Below are positions 1 through 8,840 of a stretch of DNA of 64,000 bases, piece after piece. Made by a program: the position numbers and the translations under genes. The stretch is from M3007 sp046299435 (GTDB lineage: Bacteria; Bacteroidota; Bacteroidia; Chitinophagales; Saprospiraceae). Each line of letters starts with the position of its first letter. Within the stretch, counting starts at the first letter, position 1. The notes beneath the pieces are model-generated. The model saw only the letters and a list, made by a program, of their open reading frames with translations. It did not search any database and had not been told where the DNA came from. The stretch spans positions 1 through 64,000 of the forward strand of contig JBKBIC010000002.1 of NCBI GenBank assembly GCA_046299435.1, read 5' to 3'.

Positions 1-2704
1 CGGGTTTGCAATTCGCACTCAACTGCACGCAGTTGGTGAGCATGGTGGCGACCGATTGGCCGACGAAGTCGTTGGGATTCAATGAGTTGAGATACGAAAG
101 CCCAGATACACAGTACGTCCCGCCGCCCAAACCGCTGAACGAGGCCGTCGGGCTGACGGCGGCCACTTGGTCGGTGGCTTGATTGACGGCGACGTAGGTG
201 TAATCATAGCCGCCGGGCGAGGTGAAAAGTTCGTGAATAGAACCTGTCCCGCCGAAGGTCACGGTCGTGTTGCCGCCAAAACCCTCCGTCACCACGACCA
301 AAAAATACTCCGTGCAAGCCGACAACTGGATACTTGGGCTACCCGACGTGTTGGACACGATGGCCGTGTAATAGCCTGCACCGTCGCGGACGGACGAGGC
401 CACGAACGTCGCGCAGGGGTTGTTCGGGTCGAAAGTGTTGGCAAAAAGATGTGCTGCCCGGAAATTCCCGGAACCAAACGAGAACGTGTACGTCCCGGAT
501 TGGCTCACGATAAAGCGGAAGGTCTGGTAATTCGTCGTGCCGCCCGGTGTCATGCAGGCCGTGACCGCGTTGTTCCAGCGGCAGCGCGTCATGAGCGGGT
601 CGCTCGCCGAGACTGCGAATGTTTTGCTGGTCGTGGGTGTGGGCACATAGTTTTCAAATGAAAAATTGAGCGCGTTCGAGCCAGAGGCTGCCGTCACTGG
701 CGCATCTGGGCAAATGGCCGAAGGGGGCGCCGAGCAGCTGCCGTTCGTGATGGTAAAGTTCACGTTGGAGAGGTCGAACGGGACGATGTACACATTGCCC
801 GTATTGCATTCCACCCGGATGCGGGCCTGTGTGGTGGCCGGAATGGTAGTCGGGATGGTGACGTTTTGCGACCCGTCGTTGGTCGTGTTGGCCACCAGAA
901 CGTATGGGAAAGATTGTCCGCCGTTGATGGAGAGCAGGATGTTGACGTTGGCGCAAGTGGAGATGTTGTTCGTGCCGTTCACGTTCCAAGTGACCGCTTG
1001 CGTGCTGCCAGCCGCCCACGAAATGGCTGTGTTCGGAGAAGTGACCGCCAGCGGGCCGTTGTTCGAGACTGTCACCGTGAGCGGGCTGCAATGGGTGCCG
1101 CCGCCGCCTGCGCGGTTGTCGCGCACCAAGAAATTGAAATTCAACGTGCGGGCCACGCCGGGCAGCACCTCGCCCAAGTTGGCATTGGGCACCACGTTGG
1201 CATTGTTCAAAATGTAAGTCAAGGCCGGGAAAGTCCGCGCCGGCGAAGTCGTTTGCGGGTAGGTTCGGAAAATCGGGCCGGACGTGGAGTTGGCCGCGAT
1301 GCCGGGCGAGCCGTGTGGCGGGCCGGGGTTGGCCTGTTCCCAGCTGTACGTCAGTTGGTCGCCGTTTGCGTCGGTGGCCGAGCCGATGAGCGTGAAAGGC
1401 GTTTGTTTGGGGATGGTGATGTTGCTCTGGCTGCCGGGGTTGGCATTGCCGACGGGTGGCGTGTTGCCAGTGGCGGTGTTCGTCGAGCAGCCGCTGCCGT
1501 TGCCGCTCGTGAAGTAGGTAATCATGTCCGTCAGGCTCGTCGAGTGGAAGTGCGAGTCGTCGGTATCTGCTTGCGAAATCGGGTCGGTGCCGCCGGGAAT
1601 GAGGATGTTATCGGTGCCGCAGCTGCCCGAATATGACATGAGCGTGGTGCCGCTGCCCGGCTCGTAGGAAGTGGCCGCGTTGATGTTACCGCCGCCGCAG
1701 CTGCTGGCCGTGCCGTTGAAGGTGTGTTCAGCATCGAACATGTGCCCGATTTCGTGCGCCAAAATCGCGTACCACCACGTCGCGTTGTTGTTGGAAGCAC
1801 CGCTCCAACCACCCGCTTTGATGGGCGAAACAGGCGGATTGCCGACCGAAGTGTTCCGGCAAACGGCCCCCAAATATGCCTGCCCCGCCCCGCCGCCAGC
1901 CGGGCTGTGGAAAACGTGGCCCAAATCATACGAGGCCGAGTTGGTGAAATACGCGCTCACGGCTTTGACGGCCTCGTACGCACTCGCGCCGCCGCCCGTG
2001 TTGATGTTGTAGGTGCCGTTTTCGAGGGCAATGCCCGCGATGTCGAAATGCACGGCCAGTTCGCTTTCGTAAATGACGTTGATGGCCGTCATCGTGTTCG
2101 TGGCGGTGAGGGTCGGGTTGGCGTTCGCAGCCTCGAACTCGTCGGTGCAAACGATGGCTATGTGGTACGTCCGCAGCGTCGCGCCGTTGCTGATGTTCAA
2201 CAGGCCGCGCTGTTTTTCGCCAGCATTGTCGTCCAAGTTTTGGTCGCGCAGTGCGCTGCATTCAAAATTGCGGAGCTCGCTGGGGTCGGATTTCGACACG
2301 CGGTAGCGGTTCGGGCTGCCGTCGGATTGGATAAGCACCGAGCCTTCGCGGGTCAGCAGATAGCCGAAAAAGCCTTCCGGCGTGGTGTTGATGCGCCCGT
2401 GAAAGCCATCGCCTTGCACCAAATATGACTGAATATCAGGCAGTTGGGCTGCCGCTTCGGTGGTAAAAATGGGCGAGGCAAGCACAGTGGCGGCATGGAA
2501 TTCGCCGTCGGGCAGCGGGATTTGGAACGCGATCCCGGTCGCATCCGCCGAGCGGCGCGGCGCGGTTTCGAGCACGGCCTTGTTTTTCTGGAAATCCCAG
2601 CCGACGAGCGTGGCGGGTTGTTTTTGGGCAATGGCGGCGTTGTTCAACAGACAGAACAAGCCGAAAATCAGCCCGGCAAACGGGGATGTCAATTTTGAAA
2701 ACAT
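1..2704 (-). CDS. Reprolysin-like zinc metalloprotease, exported (partial, C-terminus beyond window)
   Basis: The open frame runs from ATG at 2704 to the left edge (about 901 residues) with no stop, so the C-terminus is missing. Residues 1-26 are a signal peptide (MFSKLTSPFAGLIFG..., Ala-x-Ala before Gln). Residues 317-327 read HEIGHMFDAEH, an exact HExxHxxxxxH zinc site of the metzincin M12B (reprolysin) type. It is followed by an LMSYSGSCG segment that would supply the Met-turn. A propeptide-like region precedes it. Behind the catalytic domain lies a PKD/cadherin-like stretch (PFTLIGSATDANGDQLTY) and then further beta-rich, Cys-containing domains. Large Bacteroidota reprolysins of this layout normally end in a T9SS sorting tail, which cannot be seen here. 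It probably acts as a secreted or surface protease. It is the last gene before the edge, on the same strand as the thioredoxin-fold gene but behind that gene's strong terminator, so it is likely a separate transcript. Confidence 0.9.
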   Translation of the reverse strand, partial: MFSKLTSPFAGLIFGLFCLLNNAAIAQKQPATLVGWDFQKNKAVLETAPRRSADATGIAFQIPLPDGEFHAATVLASPIFTTEAAAQLPDIQSYLVQGDGFHGRINTTPEGFFGYLLTREGSVLIQSDGSPNRYRVSKSDPSELRNFECSALRDQNLDDNAGEKQRGLLNISNGATLRTYHIAIVCTDEFEAANANPTLTATNTMTAINVIYESELAVHFDIAGIALENGTYNINTGGGASAYEAVKAVSAYFTNSASYDLGHVFHSPAGGGAGQAYLGAVCRNTSVGNPPVSPIKAGGWSGASNNNATWWYAILAHEIGHMFDAEHTFNGTASSCGGGNINAATSYEPGSGTTLMSYSGSCGTDNILIPGGTDPISQADTDDSHFHSTSLTDMITYFTSGNGSGCSTNTATGNTPPVGNANPGSQSNITIPKQTPFTLIGSATDANGDQLTYSWEQANPGPPHGSPGIAANSTSGPIFRTYPQTTSPARTFPALTYILNNANVVPNANLGEVLPGVARTLNFNFLVRDNRAGGGGTHCSPLTVTVSNNGPLAVTSPNTAISWAAGSTQAVTWNVNGTNNISTCANVNILLSINGGQSFPYVLVANTTNDGSQNVTIPTTIPATTQARIRVECNTGNVYIVPFDLSNVNFTITNGSCSAPPSAICPDAPVTAASGSNALNFSFENYVPTPTTSKTFAVSASDPLMTRCRWNNAVTACMTPGGTTNYQTFRFIVSQSGTYTFSFGSGNFRAAHLFANTFDPNNPCATFVASSVRDGAGYYTAIVSNTSGSPSIQLSACTEYFLVVVTEGFGGNTTVTFGGTGSIHELFTSPGGYDYTYVAVNQATDQVAAVSPTASFSGLGGGTYCVSGLSYLNSLNPNDFVGQSVATMLTNCVQLSANCKP

Positions 2705-2833
2705 GGAAAAACGTGGATTTGGTTAATGGAAAACGCGCCCGGAGGCGGGCGAAAACGCTACGCAAAGAAACCATTTTCCCGAAAGACTCCGGCGGCCGCT
2801 CGCTGAAAATGGGTCATTCTGACTATGCGATGC

Positions 2834-2878
2834 AAAACAGCGAGGCCACGCCGGTGATCGGCGTGGCCTCGCTGTTTT
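2834..2878 (-). terminator. Terminator of the thioredoxin-fold gene (19-bp perfect hairpin)
   Basis: Arms 2834-2852 and 2860-2878 are perfect 19-nt reverse complements around a 7-nt loop. They are flanked by A4 on one side and T4 on the other, so the structure works on either strand. It lies 28 nt after the stop of the thioredoxin-fold gene and before the protease gene. Confidence 0.85.
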
Positions 2879-2905
2879 GGTTTTTGCGGTCGCTTTTTCC
2901 GTGCC

Positions 2906-3778
2906 TCAGCGGTTGCGGTTGGCGACGTAGTTTTTTTCGTAAGTCTCCCACGGTGTGCGTTTGTGGCTGTCGGTGCCGAAATAGGTAATGACCGTCTCGA
3001 ATTTACTGGCATCCAAGTATGTCGGCAGCGGCTGGATGACCTCCAAATCTTCGTTCAGGAACACGCTCGTCGGGTAGCTGAGTCGGTTGTTGAGCCATTC
3101 GGCGGCCAGCTCGTGGTAGCCCCGGCTGCCGACTTTTTTGAAGTGGTAAGTCTTGCCGTTGAACACGATGTCCTGTTGTTGTTCGGCGTTGAACTTGACG
3201 GCATAGTAGTTTTCATTCAAGTAAGCGGCCACGCGCTGGTCTGCAAATGTCGTTTCGTCCATGCGTTTGCACCAGCCGCACCAGTCCGTGTACACATCAA
3301 TGTAGATTTTCCGCTTTTCGGTTTTGTTGCGTTCGAGGGCTTCTTCGAGGGTAAGCCACTCGACTTTCACGGTAGGTTTGGCGGCTTCGGCAGTAGCGGT
3401 TGTCGTGGCGGTTTTCGTGGCTTGTGCGTTCGGCGTGGCGGGTGTTTTGGCAGGTTGCGAAGTCGTCATCGGGGGCGTGGCGTTGCGGTCGGCAGTGGTT
3501 TGGAGGTTCAGGTTTGGGGCAGGCTGGGTGGCCGGGGCTGGGTATGGATTGGTGCCGCGCGCAGTGGTGCGGGTCTTCGCCTTTGTATTGGGTTGGCCGC
3601 TGCCTGTGGAGCGGTCGGTCGCGCCCGTTTGGGTGCGCGGCTGTGCCGACGGTTGGCGTTGGCTACCGGCGGGCGTGAGGCTTGTTTTCGGCGTGTTTGT
3701 CGTGGTCGTCGGCTGCCGTTGCGCTTGGAGCGCGGTGGCGGCGAGGCCGAAACACATGATTATCAGAAGCTTGTGCAT
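2906..3778 (-). CDS. Exported thioredoxin-fold protein with long Thr/Pro-rich linker
   Basis: 290 aa from ATG 3778. An upstream in-frame ATG at 3853 only adds a hydrophilic stretch ahead of the signal peptide, so the shorter start is preferred. A signal peptide (MHKLLIIMCFGLAATALQA) is followed by about 120 residues rich in Thr, Pro, Ala, Gln and Ser. Then comes a thioredoxin-like domain with the redox motif WCGWCK and the cis-Pro segment SYPTSVF. The family is the periplasmic thioredoxin/DUF255-like group (thiol-disulfide exchange or protein-folding roles). The exact substrate is not deducible. The long low-complexity linker is unusual and suggests the domain is held away from a membrane or surface. 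A near-consensus promoter word CATCTTTG lies on the minus strand at 3910-3917, about 130 nt upstream. Confidence 0.85.
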   Translation of the reverse strand: MHKLLIIMCFGLAATALQAQRQPTTTTNTPKTSLTPAGSQRQPSAQPRTQTGATDRSTGSGQPNTKAKTRTTARGTNPYPAPATQPAPNLNLQTTADRNATPPMTTSQPAKTPATPNAQATKTATTTATAEAAKPTVKVEWLTLEEALERNKTEKRKIYIDVYTDWCGWCKRMDETTFADQRVAAYLNENYYAVKFNAEQQQDIVFNGKTYHFKKVGSRGYHELAAEWLNNRLSYPTSVFLNEDLEVIQPLPTYLDASKFETVITYFGTDSHKRTPWETYEKNYVANRNR

Positions 3779-3978
3779 GAGCGGTGGTTGGTAATTGGTG
3801 GACTGGTTGATTGGCATTTTTCGATTGGCGGGTTCCGCTGTCCAGAATTTCATGTCAATTTCCCAATGTCTTTTTGGTCAAGCAAAGTTCGGCGATTAAA
3901 CAAGACGGGCAAAGATGCTCTTTTCCCGCACACACTTTTTATAGAAAGTTTAACCCCCGGCACAGAAGCGTTTTTTCT

Positions 3979-4023
3979 GAAAAAGGGCCACCCAGAGGCA
4001 GTTCCTCCGGGCGGCCCTTTTTC
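3979..4023 (-). terminator. Terminator of the cupin gene (20-bp hairpin)
   Basis: Arms 3979-3998 and 4004-4023 pair over 20 positions with two G-T type mismatches and are flanked by A5/T5 runs. The structure begins 25 nt past the cupin stop codon on the minus strand. Confidence 0.85.
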
Positions 4024-4048
4024 GGAAAACAATCCAAATGCCACTTTT

Positions 4049-4594
4049 TCAACCCGCATATTGGGGGTAAACAGGCCGATATCCACGCCAATAGGCCAGC
4101 GGGCCGAGCAGCCGGGCCAGCCCGTCTTGCAGCGACTGGGGCAGGGCCGCGAGATATGTCCGGGCTTCCAAGTGCCGCAGCCACGCGATGACTTGCAAAA
4201 ACGCCGGCTCGCCGTGCTTCACTTTGCCGTCGCAGAGAAGCCCGAAGAAATTTTCGAGGAATGATTCCGCGTCGAGCGCGGGCGAGACGGTCTGCTCCAT
4301 GACCAAGACGGATTGTCCCGAATTGTAATGGGTGTGCGGGCGGTTGCGCGGCAACAGGATGTCCTCGCCTGCGCGGAGGACAAAAGTGTCTTTGCCCAAT
4401 TTGGCGGTAAGCTCGCCCTCCAAAACCCGGAAATGCTCGTCGAGGGTGTGGAAATGCATGACCGGAAGGAAGCCGCCGGGGTGCAAGTGCTGCAAAACCC
4501 TGACGTGCTGGCCGCCGGAACTGGCGGTCGTGGCCGTGAACTCGAACGTGTCGCCAGTGGCCGGGTCGGTGATTTTTTTGCCGATGTATGCCAT
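4049..4594 (-). CDS. Cupin domain-containing protein
   Basis: 181 aa from ATG 4594 (MAYIGKKITD). The longer frame up to 4666 has no cupin-like sequence and is disfavoured. The N-terminal 110 residues form a single small beta-barrel cupin with the metal-binding pattern VMHFHTLDEHFRVLEGEL and, later, LPRNRPHTHYN. The C-terminal 65 residues are helical and lack a recognised motif. Cupins of this type bind a metal or small ligand; the substrate is unknown. It is divergent from the amidohydrolase-like gene, with a 174-nt shared intergenic region, and is followed by its own terminator. Confidence 0.8.
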   Translation of the reverse strand: MAYIGKKITDPATGDTFEFTATTASSGGQHVRVLQHLHPGGFLPVMHFHTLDEHFRVLEGELTAKLGKDTFVLRAGEDILLPRNRPHTHYNSGQSVLVMEQTVSPALDAESFLENFFGLLCDGKVKHGEPAFLQVIAWLRHLEARTYLAALPQSLQDGLARLLGPLAYWRGYRPVYPQYAG

Positions 4595-4742
4595 GTTTCG
4601 GATGCTGGATTGGGTGAATGTGTTGGTTTGACGACCCAAATGTCCGCGCACGGTTTGCTCGGCCACCAGCCCAAACCTTGCTCAACCGCTGCTCATTTTT
4701 ATGGCCGGGCAAGGGCAGGCATCCAAAAGCCGCATGAAAATT

Positions 4743-4750
4743 TACATTTG
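4743..4750 (+). promoter_or_regulatory. -7 promoter box of the amidohydrolase-like gene
   Basis: TACATTTG followed by C, 18 nt before ATG 4769, matching the Bacteroidota TAnnTTTG element. A matching -33 TTTG is not obvious. Confidence 0.55.
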
Positions 4751-4768
4751 CCCGAAAATCAACTGTCC

Positions 4769-6745
4769 ATGAAAATAGCTCGCCGCCCGCTCGCCGCATT
4801 TGCGCTTTCAACTTTTGCCCTCTGCCTCTTTTCCACTTTTGCCCTGCGCGCCCAGAAGACCTTCCCCGTGCCTGCCCCCTCCGACCCCCGCGAAGGCTGC
4901 TATGCTTTCACGAAAGCGACGATTTACACCGATTACAAAACCCGCGTGGAGGGCGCGACGCTCGTCATCCGGCAAGGCCGCGTGGTGGCTTGCGGCCCGG
5001 CGGCCCAAATCCCACGCGACGCGGTGGTCGTGGACTGCTCCGGGCAGGTGATTTATCCAGCCTTCATTGATTGCTATGCCGCCGATTTCGGCTTGCCGGA
5101 GGCAAAACCCGCTGCGCGTGGCCGCTTCGATGGGCCGCCCCAGCCGCTTTCGGACAAAAAAGGCGCGTTCGCGTGGAACGAGGCCCTGCGCCCCGAATTC
5201 AACGCCGCCGACGTGTTTGCCAACGACCCGAAAGCCGCCGAAGAATGGCGCAAACTCGGCTTCGCCACGTTGCAAACTTTCCGCGCCGACGGCATTTCGC
5301 GGGGCACGGGGGCCGTCGTCGCGCTGACCAACGAACGCGAGCATGAAAATTTGTTGATTCCACAATCCGCTCATTTTCTGAGTTTTAGGAAAGGTTCGAG
5401 CGGACAGAACTACCCGTCCTCGCTCATGGGCTGCATCGCGCTCATCCGCCAAACCTACCTCGACGGCCAATGGTACAAAACCGCCGCCGGGCAGCGCGAC
5501 GAGCGCAACTTGAGCCTCGATGCGTGGCTGGCCGCGCAGCCGTTGCCGCAGATTTTCGAGGCCAGCGACAAACTCGACATCCTCCGCATCGGGCGCATCG
5601 GGCAGGAGTTTGGCGTGAAATATTTGGTCAAGACCAACGGCGACGAGTACCAGCGATTGGACGCGGTGAAGGCCACCGGGCAGCCGCTCATCGTCGGCCT
5701 CAACTTCCCCGACGCGCCCGACGTGCGCGACCCCTTCGCCGCGCTCGACGTGGACTTGAGAACCCTGAAACATTGGGAACTCGCACCCTCCAACCCGGCC
5801 CGGCTGGAAGCGGCAGGCATCGCTTTCGCCCTGACAACCAATGGGTTAAAGGAAAAAAACAAGTTCATGGAACAACTCCGAAAAGCCATCGAGCACGGCC
5901 TCACGGAACAAACCGCGTTGCAGGCACTGACCTTCCACCCGGCCAATTTCCTGAAAATTTACGACCGCGTGGGCAGCCTCGAACCGGGCAAACTGGCGAG
6001 CTTCGTCATCGCCGACGGCCCCATTTTCGACAAAAAAACCGCCGTGCTGCAAACGTGGTCGGCGGGCAAAGGCTTCATCGTCAAAGACTTGGCCGACGTT
6101 TTCCCCAAAAACCTCTACGGCGATTTCGGCCTCGAAATCGGCGGCACGGCAGCGGGCAACCTGAACATCAAACCCGGCGACGACGCGCCCGAAGCCCAGC
6201 TCACGCACCCGGATTCGACGAAAACGAAGGTCAAAATTTCCGTCTCGAACGGCCTCGTTGCGCTCTCGTGGCAGGCCGATACCGTTGCCAAAAAGTCGTT
6301 CACGCTGTCGGGCAACATCGTCGGCACGACGCTCAGCGGGCGCGGCACCGACCCCGACGGGCGTTGGGGGGATTGGGGCGCCGCCCACGCCCAAACCCCC
6401 GCCCCCCCCCACCCCCCCCCGCCCCGGCTTTTTTACTTCGCCCGCGAACGGCGGGCGGGTAGAAAAACAATGCATTTGCTTTTAGCCTTGCGGGTTCATT
6501 TTCAATCGCTTGTGTTATCTTCGCGCCCGTTTTTGCCGACCCGGTCGGGTCGCAGCGGAAACAAGGGCAAAGGCTCCGTCCTCGAAGTGGAGCCTGAAAA
6601 CGGGTTAAACCAAAACAATCCCCGCAAAAACCGCCATTCAAATTATGTTGCTCGACGACGAAAAAGAAATCACACAAGAGCAGGCCGAAAACACGTCCGT
6701 CGCGGAAGAAACAACCGCGACCGCAGCCGTAGAGGAGGTCGTTGA
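4769..6745 (+). CDS. Amidohydrolase-like exported protein, 3' part lost or frameshifted at a poly-C tract
   Basis: ATG 4769 begins a signal peptide (MKIARRPLAAFALSTF...) ending in ALRAQ. Residues about 40-540 match the N-terminal half of the large two-module Bacteroidota amidohydrolases: an amidohydrolase-like N-terminal beta domain, then TLQTFRADGISRGTGAVV, and a C-terminal HPANFLKIYDRVGSLEPGKLASFVI typical of the end of an amidohydrolase barrel. Canonical HxH metal ligands are not seen, so this half is probably non-catalytic. Family members usually continue into a second, metal-binding amidohydrolase half. Here family-like sequence stops near 6390 (PDGRWGDWGA), inside a C-rich tract. The same frame then runs through low-complexity Pro/Arg codons to a stop at 6745, 101 nt into rpsA, which is not believable coding. 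The real 3' end is uncertain: either a deletion, a frameshift (a stop is available at 6460-6462 in another frame) or an assembly error. Confidence 0.65.
   Translation: MKIARRPLAAFALSTFALCLFSTFALRAQKTFPVPAPSDPREGCYAFTKATIYTDYKTRVEGATLVIRQGRVVACGPAAQIPRDAVVVDCSGQVIYPAFIDCYAADFGLPEAKPAARGRFDGPPQPLSDKKGAFAWNEALRPEFNAADVFANDPKAAEEWRKLGFATLQTFRADGISRGTGAVVALTNEREHENLLIPQSAHFLSFRKGSSGQNYPSSLMGCIALIRQTYLDGQWYKTAAGQRDERNLSLDAWLAAQPLPQIFEASDKLDILRIGRIGQEFGVKYLVKTNGDEYQRLDAVKATGQPLIVGLNFPDAPDVRDPFAALDVDLRTLKHWELAPSNPARLEAAGIAFALTTNGLKEKNKFMEQLRKAIEHGLTEQTALQALTFHPANFLKIYDRVGSLEPGKLASFVIADGPIFDKKTAVLQTWSAGKGFIVKDLADVFPKNLYGDFGLEIGGTAAGNLNIKPGDDAPEAQLTHPDSTKTKVKISVSNGLVALSWQADTVAKKSFTLSGNIVGTTLSGRGTDPDGRWGDWGAAHAQTPAPPHPPPPRLFYFARERRAGRKTMHLLLALRVHFQSLVLSSRPFLPTRSGRSGNKGKGSVLEVEPENGLNQNNPRKNRHSNYVARRRKRNHTRAGRKHVRRGRNNRDRSRRGGR
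6516..6523 (+). promoter_or_regulatory. -7 promoter box of rpsA
   Basis: TATCTTCG followed by C, a TTCG variant of the Bacteroidota -7 element seen at other genes here (for example before fadN). It is 121 nt before the rpsA start, leaving a leader of roughly 115 nt. Confidence 0.55.
6571..6595 (+). promoter_or_regulatory. Hairpin in the rpsA leader
   Basis: AGGCTCC (6571-6577) and GGAGCCT (6589-6595) pair perfectly around an 11-nt loop within the untranslated leader of rpsA. It has no T tract, so it is not a terminator. A role in translational control of S1 is speculation. Confidence 0.35.
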
Positions 6746-8693
6746 AACCGCCACCGCTGCCCCCGAAGCAGTGGCTGAGGCCGTCGAAACCCCTGTGGCT
6801 GAGGCAGTTGCGCCCGCAGCACCTGCTACGAAAAGCAAGCCCGCTCCGGCTGTGGAGGAAGAAGAGGAAGAAGTCGAAATCCCGGTGTTCGACCCGGTGG
6901 CCGTGCCTGCTGGCGGCAACCACGACGACTTCAACTGGAACGTGGACAAGCGCGGTGCCATCGCCTACTCCCCGTCCGAACGCGATGCGTACCTGAGCCA
7001 GTACGAAAAAACGATGCGCACCATCGAAGAAAACGCCGTCATCCGAGGCCGTGTGAGTGCCATCAGCGGCGGCGACGTGGTGCTCGACATTGACTACAAA
7101 TCCGACGGCCTCGTGCCGCAGGGCGAGTTCCGCGATATGCCGGAGCTGAAAGCCGGCGACGAGGTGGAAGTGTACGTCGAAAGCCAAGAAGACAGCAGCG
7201 GCCAGCTCGGCCTCTCGCGCAAAAAGGCCAAAATCCTCCGTGCTTGGGAAGGCATCGTGGATTCGTTCAAAAACGGCACCATCATCCGGGGCACGGTCAT
7301 CTCCAAAACCAAAGGCGGTCTCATCGTGGATTGCAGCGGCTTGGAGACCTTTTTGCCCGGCTCGCAAATCGACATCAAGCCCGTCATTGACTACGACCAA
7401 TACGTCGGCAAAGTCATGGAGTTCAAAGTGGTCAAAGTCAACGAGCAAATCAAAAACGCCGTTGTCAGCCACAAAGCCCTCATCGAAAGCGACTTGGCAG
7501 AGCAGCGCGAGCAAATCCTCAGCGGCCTCGAAAAAGGCCAAGTGCTCGAAGGCATCGTCAAGAACATCACCGATTTCGGGGCATTCCTCGACCTCGGCGG
7601 CGTGGACGGCCTGCTGTACATCACCGACATCTCGTGGGGCCGCATCCAGCACCCCTCCGAAGTGCTCTCGCTCAACCAGCGCATCAACGTCGTGGTGCTC
7701 GATTTCGACGAGAACAAAAAACGCATCTCGCTCGGCCTCAAACAGCTCACCCCGCACCCCTGGGACGTGTTGGCCGCCACCGTCAGCGAAGGCTCCGTCA
7801 TCAAAGGCAAAGTGGTCAACATCGAAGACTACGGCGCATTTGTGGAAATCATGCCCGGCGTGGAAGGTCTCATCCACATCAGCGAAATCACTTGGGGCAA
7901 CCAGAGCGTGAACGCGAAGGAATACTTCAAAATGGGTCAGGACATCGAGGCCCGCGTCGTCACCATTGACCGCGCCGACCGCAAAATGTCCCTCTCCATC
8001 AAGCAACTGACGGCTGACCCCTGGAGCGAAATCGAGGAGAAATTCCCCGTCGGTAGCCAGCACACAGGCACGGTGAAAAACATCACCAACTACGGCATCT
8101 TCGTCGAACTGAGCGAAGGCGTGGGCGGCATGGTTCACATCAGCGACCTCTCGTGGACGAAACGCTACGCGCACCCCTCCGAATTCACCAAACCGGGCAA
8201 CACCCTCGAAGTGGTCGTGCTCGACGTGGACAAGGACAAACGCCAAATCAGCCTCGGCCACAAACAGACGCTCGAAAACCCGTGGGACAACTTCGAGTCG
8301 GTGTTCACCATCGGTTCGTACCACGAGGCCACCGTGCTGAAACGCGACGACAAAGGCGCGACTTTCCAACTGCCCTTCGGCCTCGAAGCGTTTGCACCGC
8401 CGAAGCACGTCAAGAAAGAAGACGGCCAAGCTGTGAACGTCGGCGAAGTGGTGACGGTGAAAGTGCTCGAATTCAACAAGGACGAGCGCAAAATCTTGGT
8501 CAGCCACACCCGCTACGTCGAGGATTTGAAACACCGCGCCGAAGCCGCTGTCCGCGCCGAACGCTCCAAAGAGCACGCCGAAGCCGCAGCAGCCATCGAA
8601 GAGGTGAAAGGCAAAGTCGAGAAAGAAACGCTCGGCGATTTGCTCGGCCTCGCCAAGCTGAAAGAACAACTGGAAGGCGGCAACGCCGAATGA
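6645..8693 (+). CDS. rpsA: 30S ribosomal protein S1
   Basis: 682 aa. Residues 1-90 are an acidic Ala/Glu-rich extension (common in Bacteroidota S1). They are followed by six S1 (OB-fold) RNA-binding repeats; clear repeat starts include VIRGRVSAISGGDVVL, IIRGTVISKTKGGLIV, VLEGIVKNITDFGAFL, VIKGKVVNIEDYGAFV, TGTVKNITNYGIFV and ATVLKRDDKGATF. The C-terminus is a charged helix. It acts on the 30S subunit in mRNA binding and initiation. The ATG at 6645 is chosen because it directly starts the acidic extension and follows a promoter-like box and leader. No Shine-Dalgarno is visible, as is usual in this phylum. Confidence 0.97.
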   Translation: MLLDDEKEITQEQAENTSVAEETTATAAVEEVVETATAAPEAVAEAVETPVAEAVAPAAPATKSKPAPAVEEEEEEVEIPVFDPVAVPAGGNHDDFNWNVDKRGAIAYSPSERDAYLSQYEKTMRTIEENAVIRGRVSAISGGDVVLDIDYKSDGLVPQGEFRDMPELKAGDEVEVYVESQEDSSGQLGLSRKKAKILRAWEGIVDSFKNGTIIRGTVISKTKGGLIVDCSGLETFLPGSQIDIKPVIDYDQYVGKVMEFKVVKVNEQIKNAVVSHKALIESDLAEQREQILSGLEKGQVLEGIVKNITDFGAFLDLGGVDGLLYITDISWGRIQHPSEVLSLNQRINVVVLDFDENKKRISLGLKQLTPHPWDVLAATVSEGSVIKGKVVNIEDYGAFVEIMPGVEGLIHISEITWGNQSVNAKEYFKMGQDIEARVVTIDRADRKMSLSIKQLTADPWSEIEEKFPVGSQHTGTVKNITNYGIFVELSEGVGGMVHISDLSWTKRYAHPSEFTKPGNTLEVVVLDVDKDKRQISLGHKQTLENPWDNFESVFTIGSYHEATVLKRDDKGATFQLPFGLEAFAPPKHVKKEDGQAVNVGEVVTVKVLEFNKDERKILVSHTRYVEDLKHRAEAAVRAERSKEHAEAAAAIEEVKGKVEKETLGDLLGLAKLKEQLEGGNAE

Positions 8694-8840
8694 TTTTTCA
8701 GGGATGAGGTTTGAGGGATGAGGAATGCCACGCTCTCCGCCCATTCCACACAAAATAGGCCCCAGTCGCGTCCGCGCGGCAGGGGCTTGTTTGTTTCTCA
8801 AAACGGCCATTGCCGTACATTACCCGGAAATTTTTACGAC

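Noticed and set aside
2963..4264. 433-codon plus-strand frame opposite the thioredoxin-fold gene
   Set aside because: Shadow frame: its Gly/Arg/Val-rich translation mirrors the Thr/Pro linker of the minus-strand gene and crosses the cupin terminator.
6333..8810. 825-codon open frame on the strand opposite rpsA
   Set aside because: It mirrors the rpsA codons (Phe/His/Val/Asp-rich shadow frame caused by high third-position GC). The plus strand encodes an unmistakable S1.
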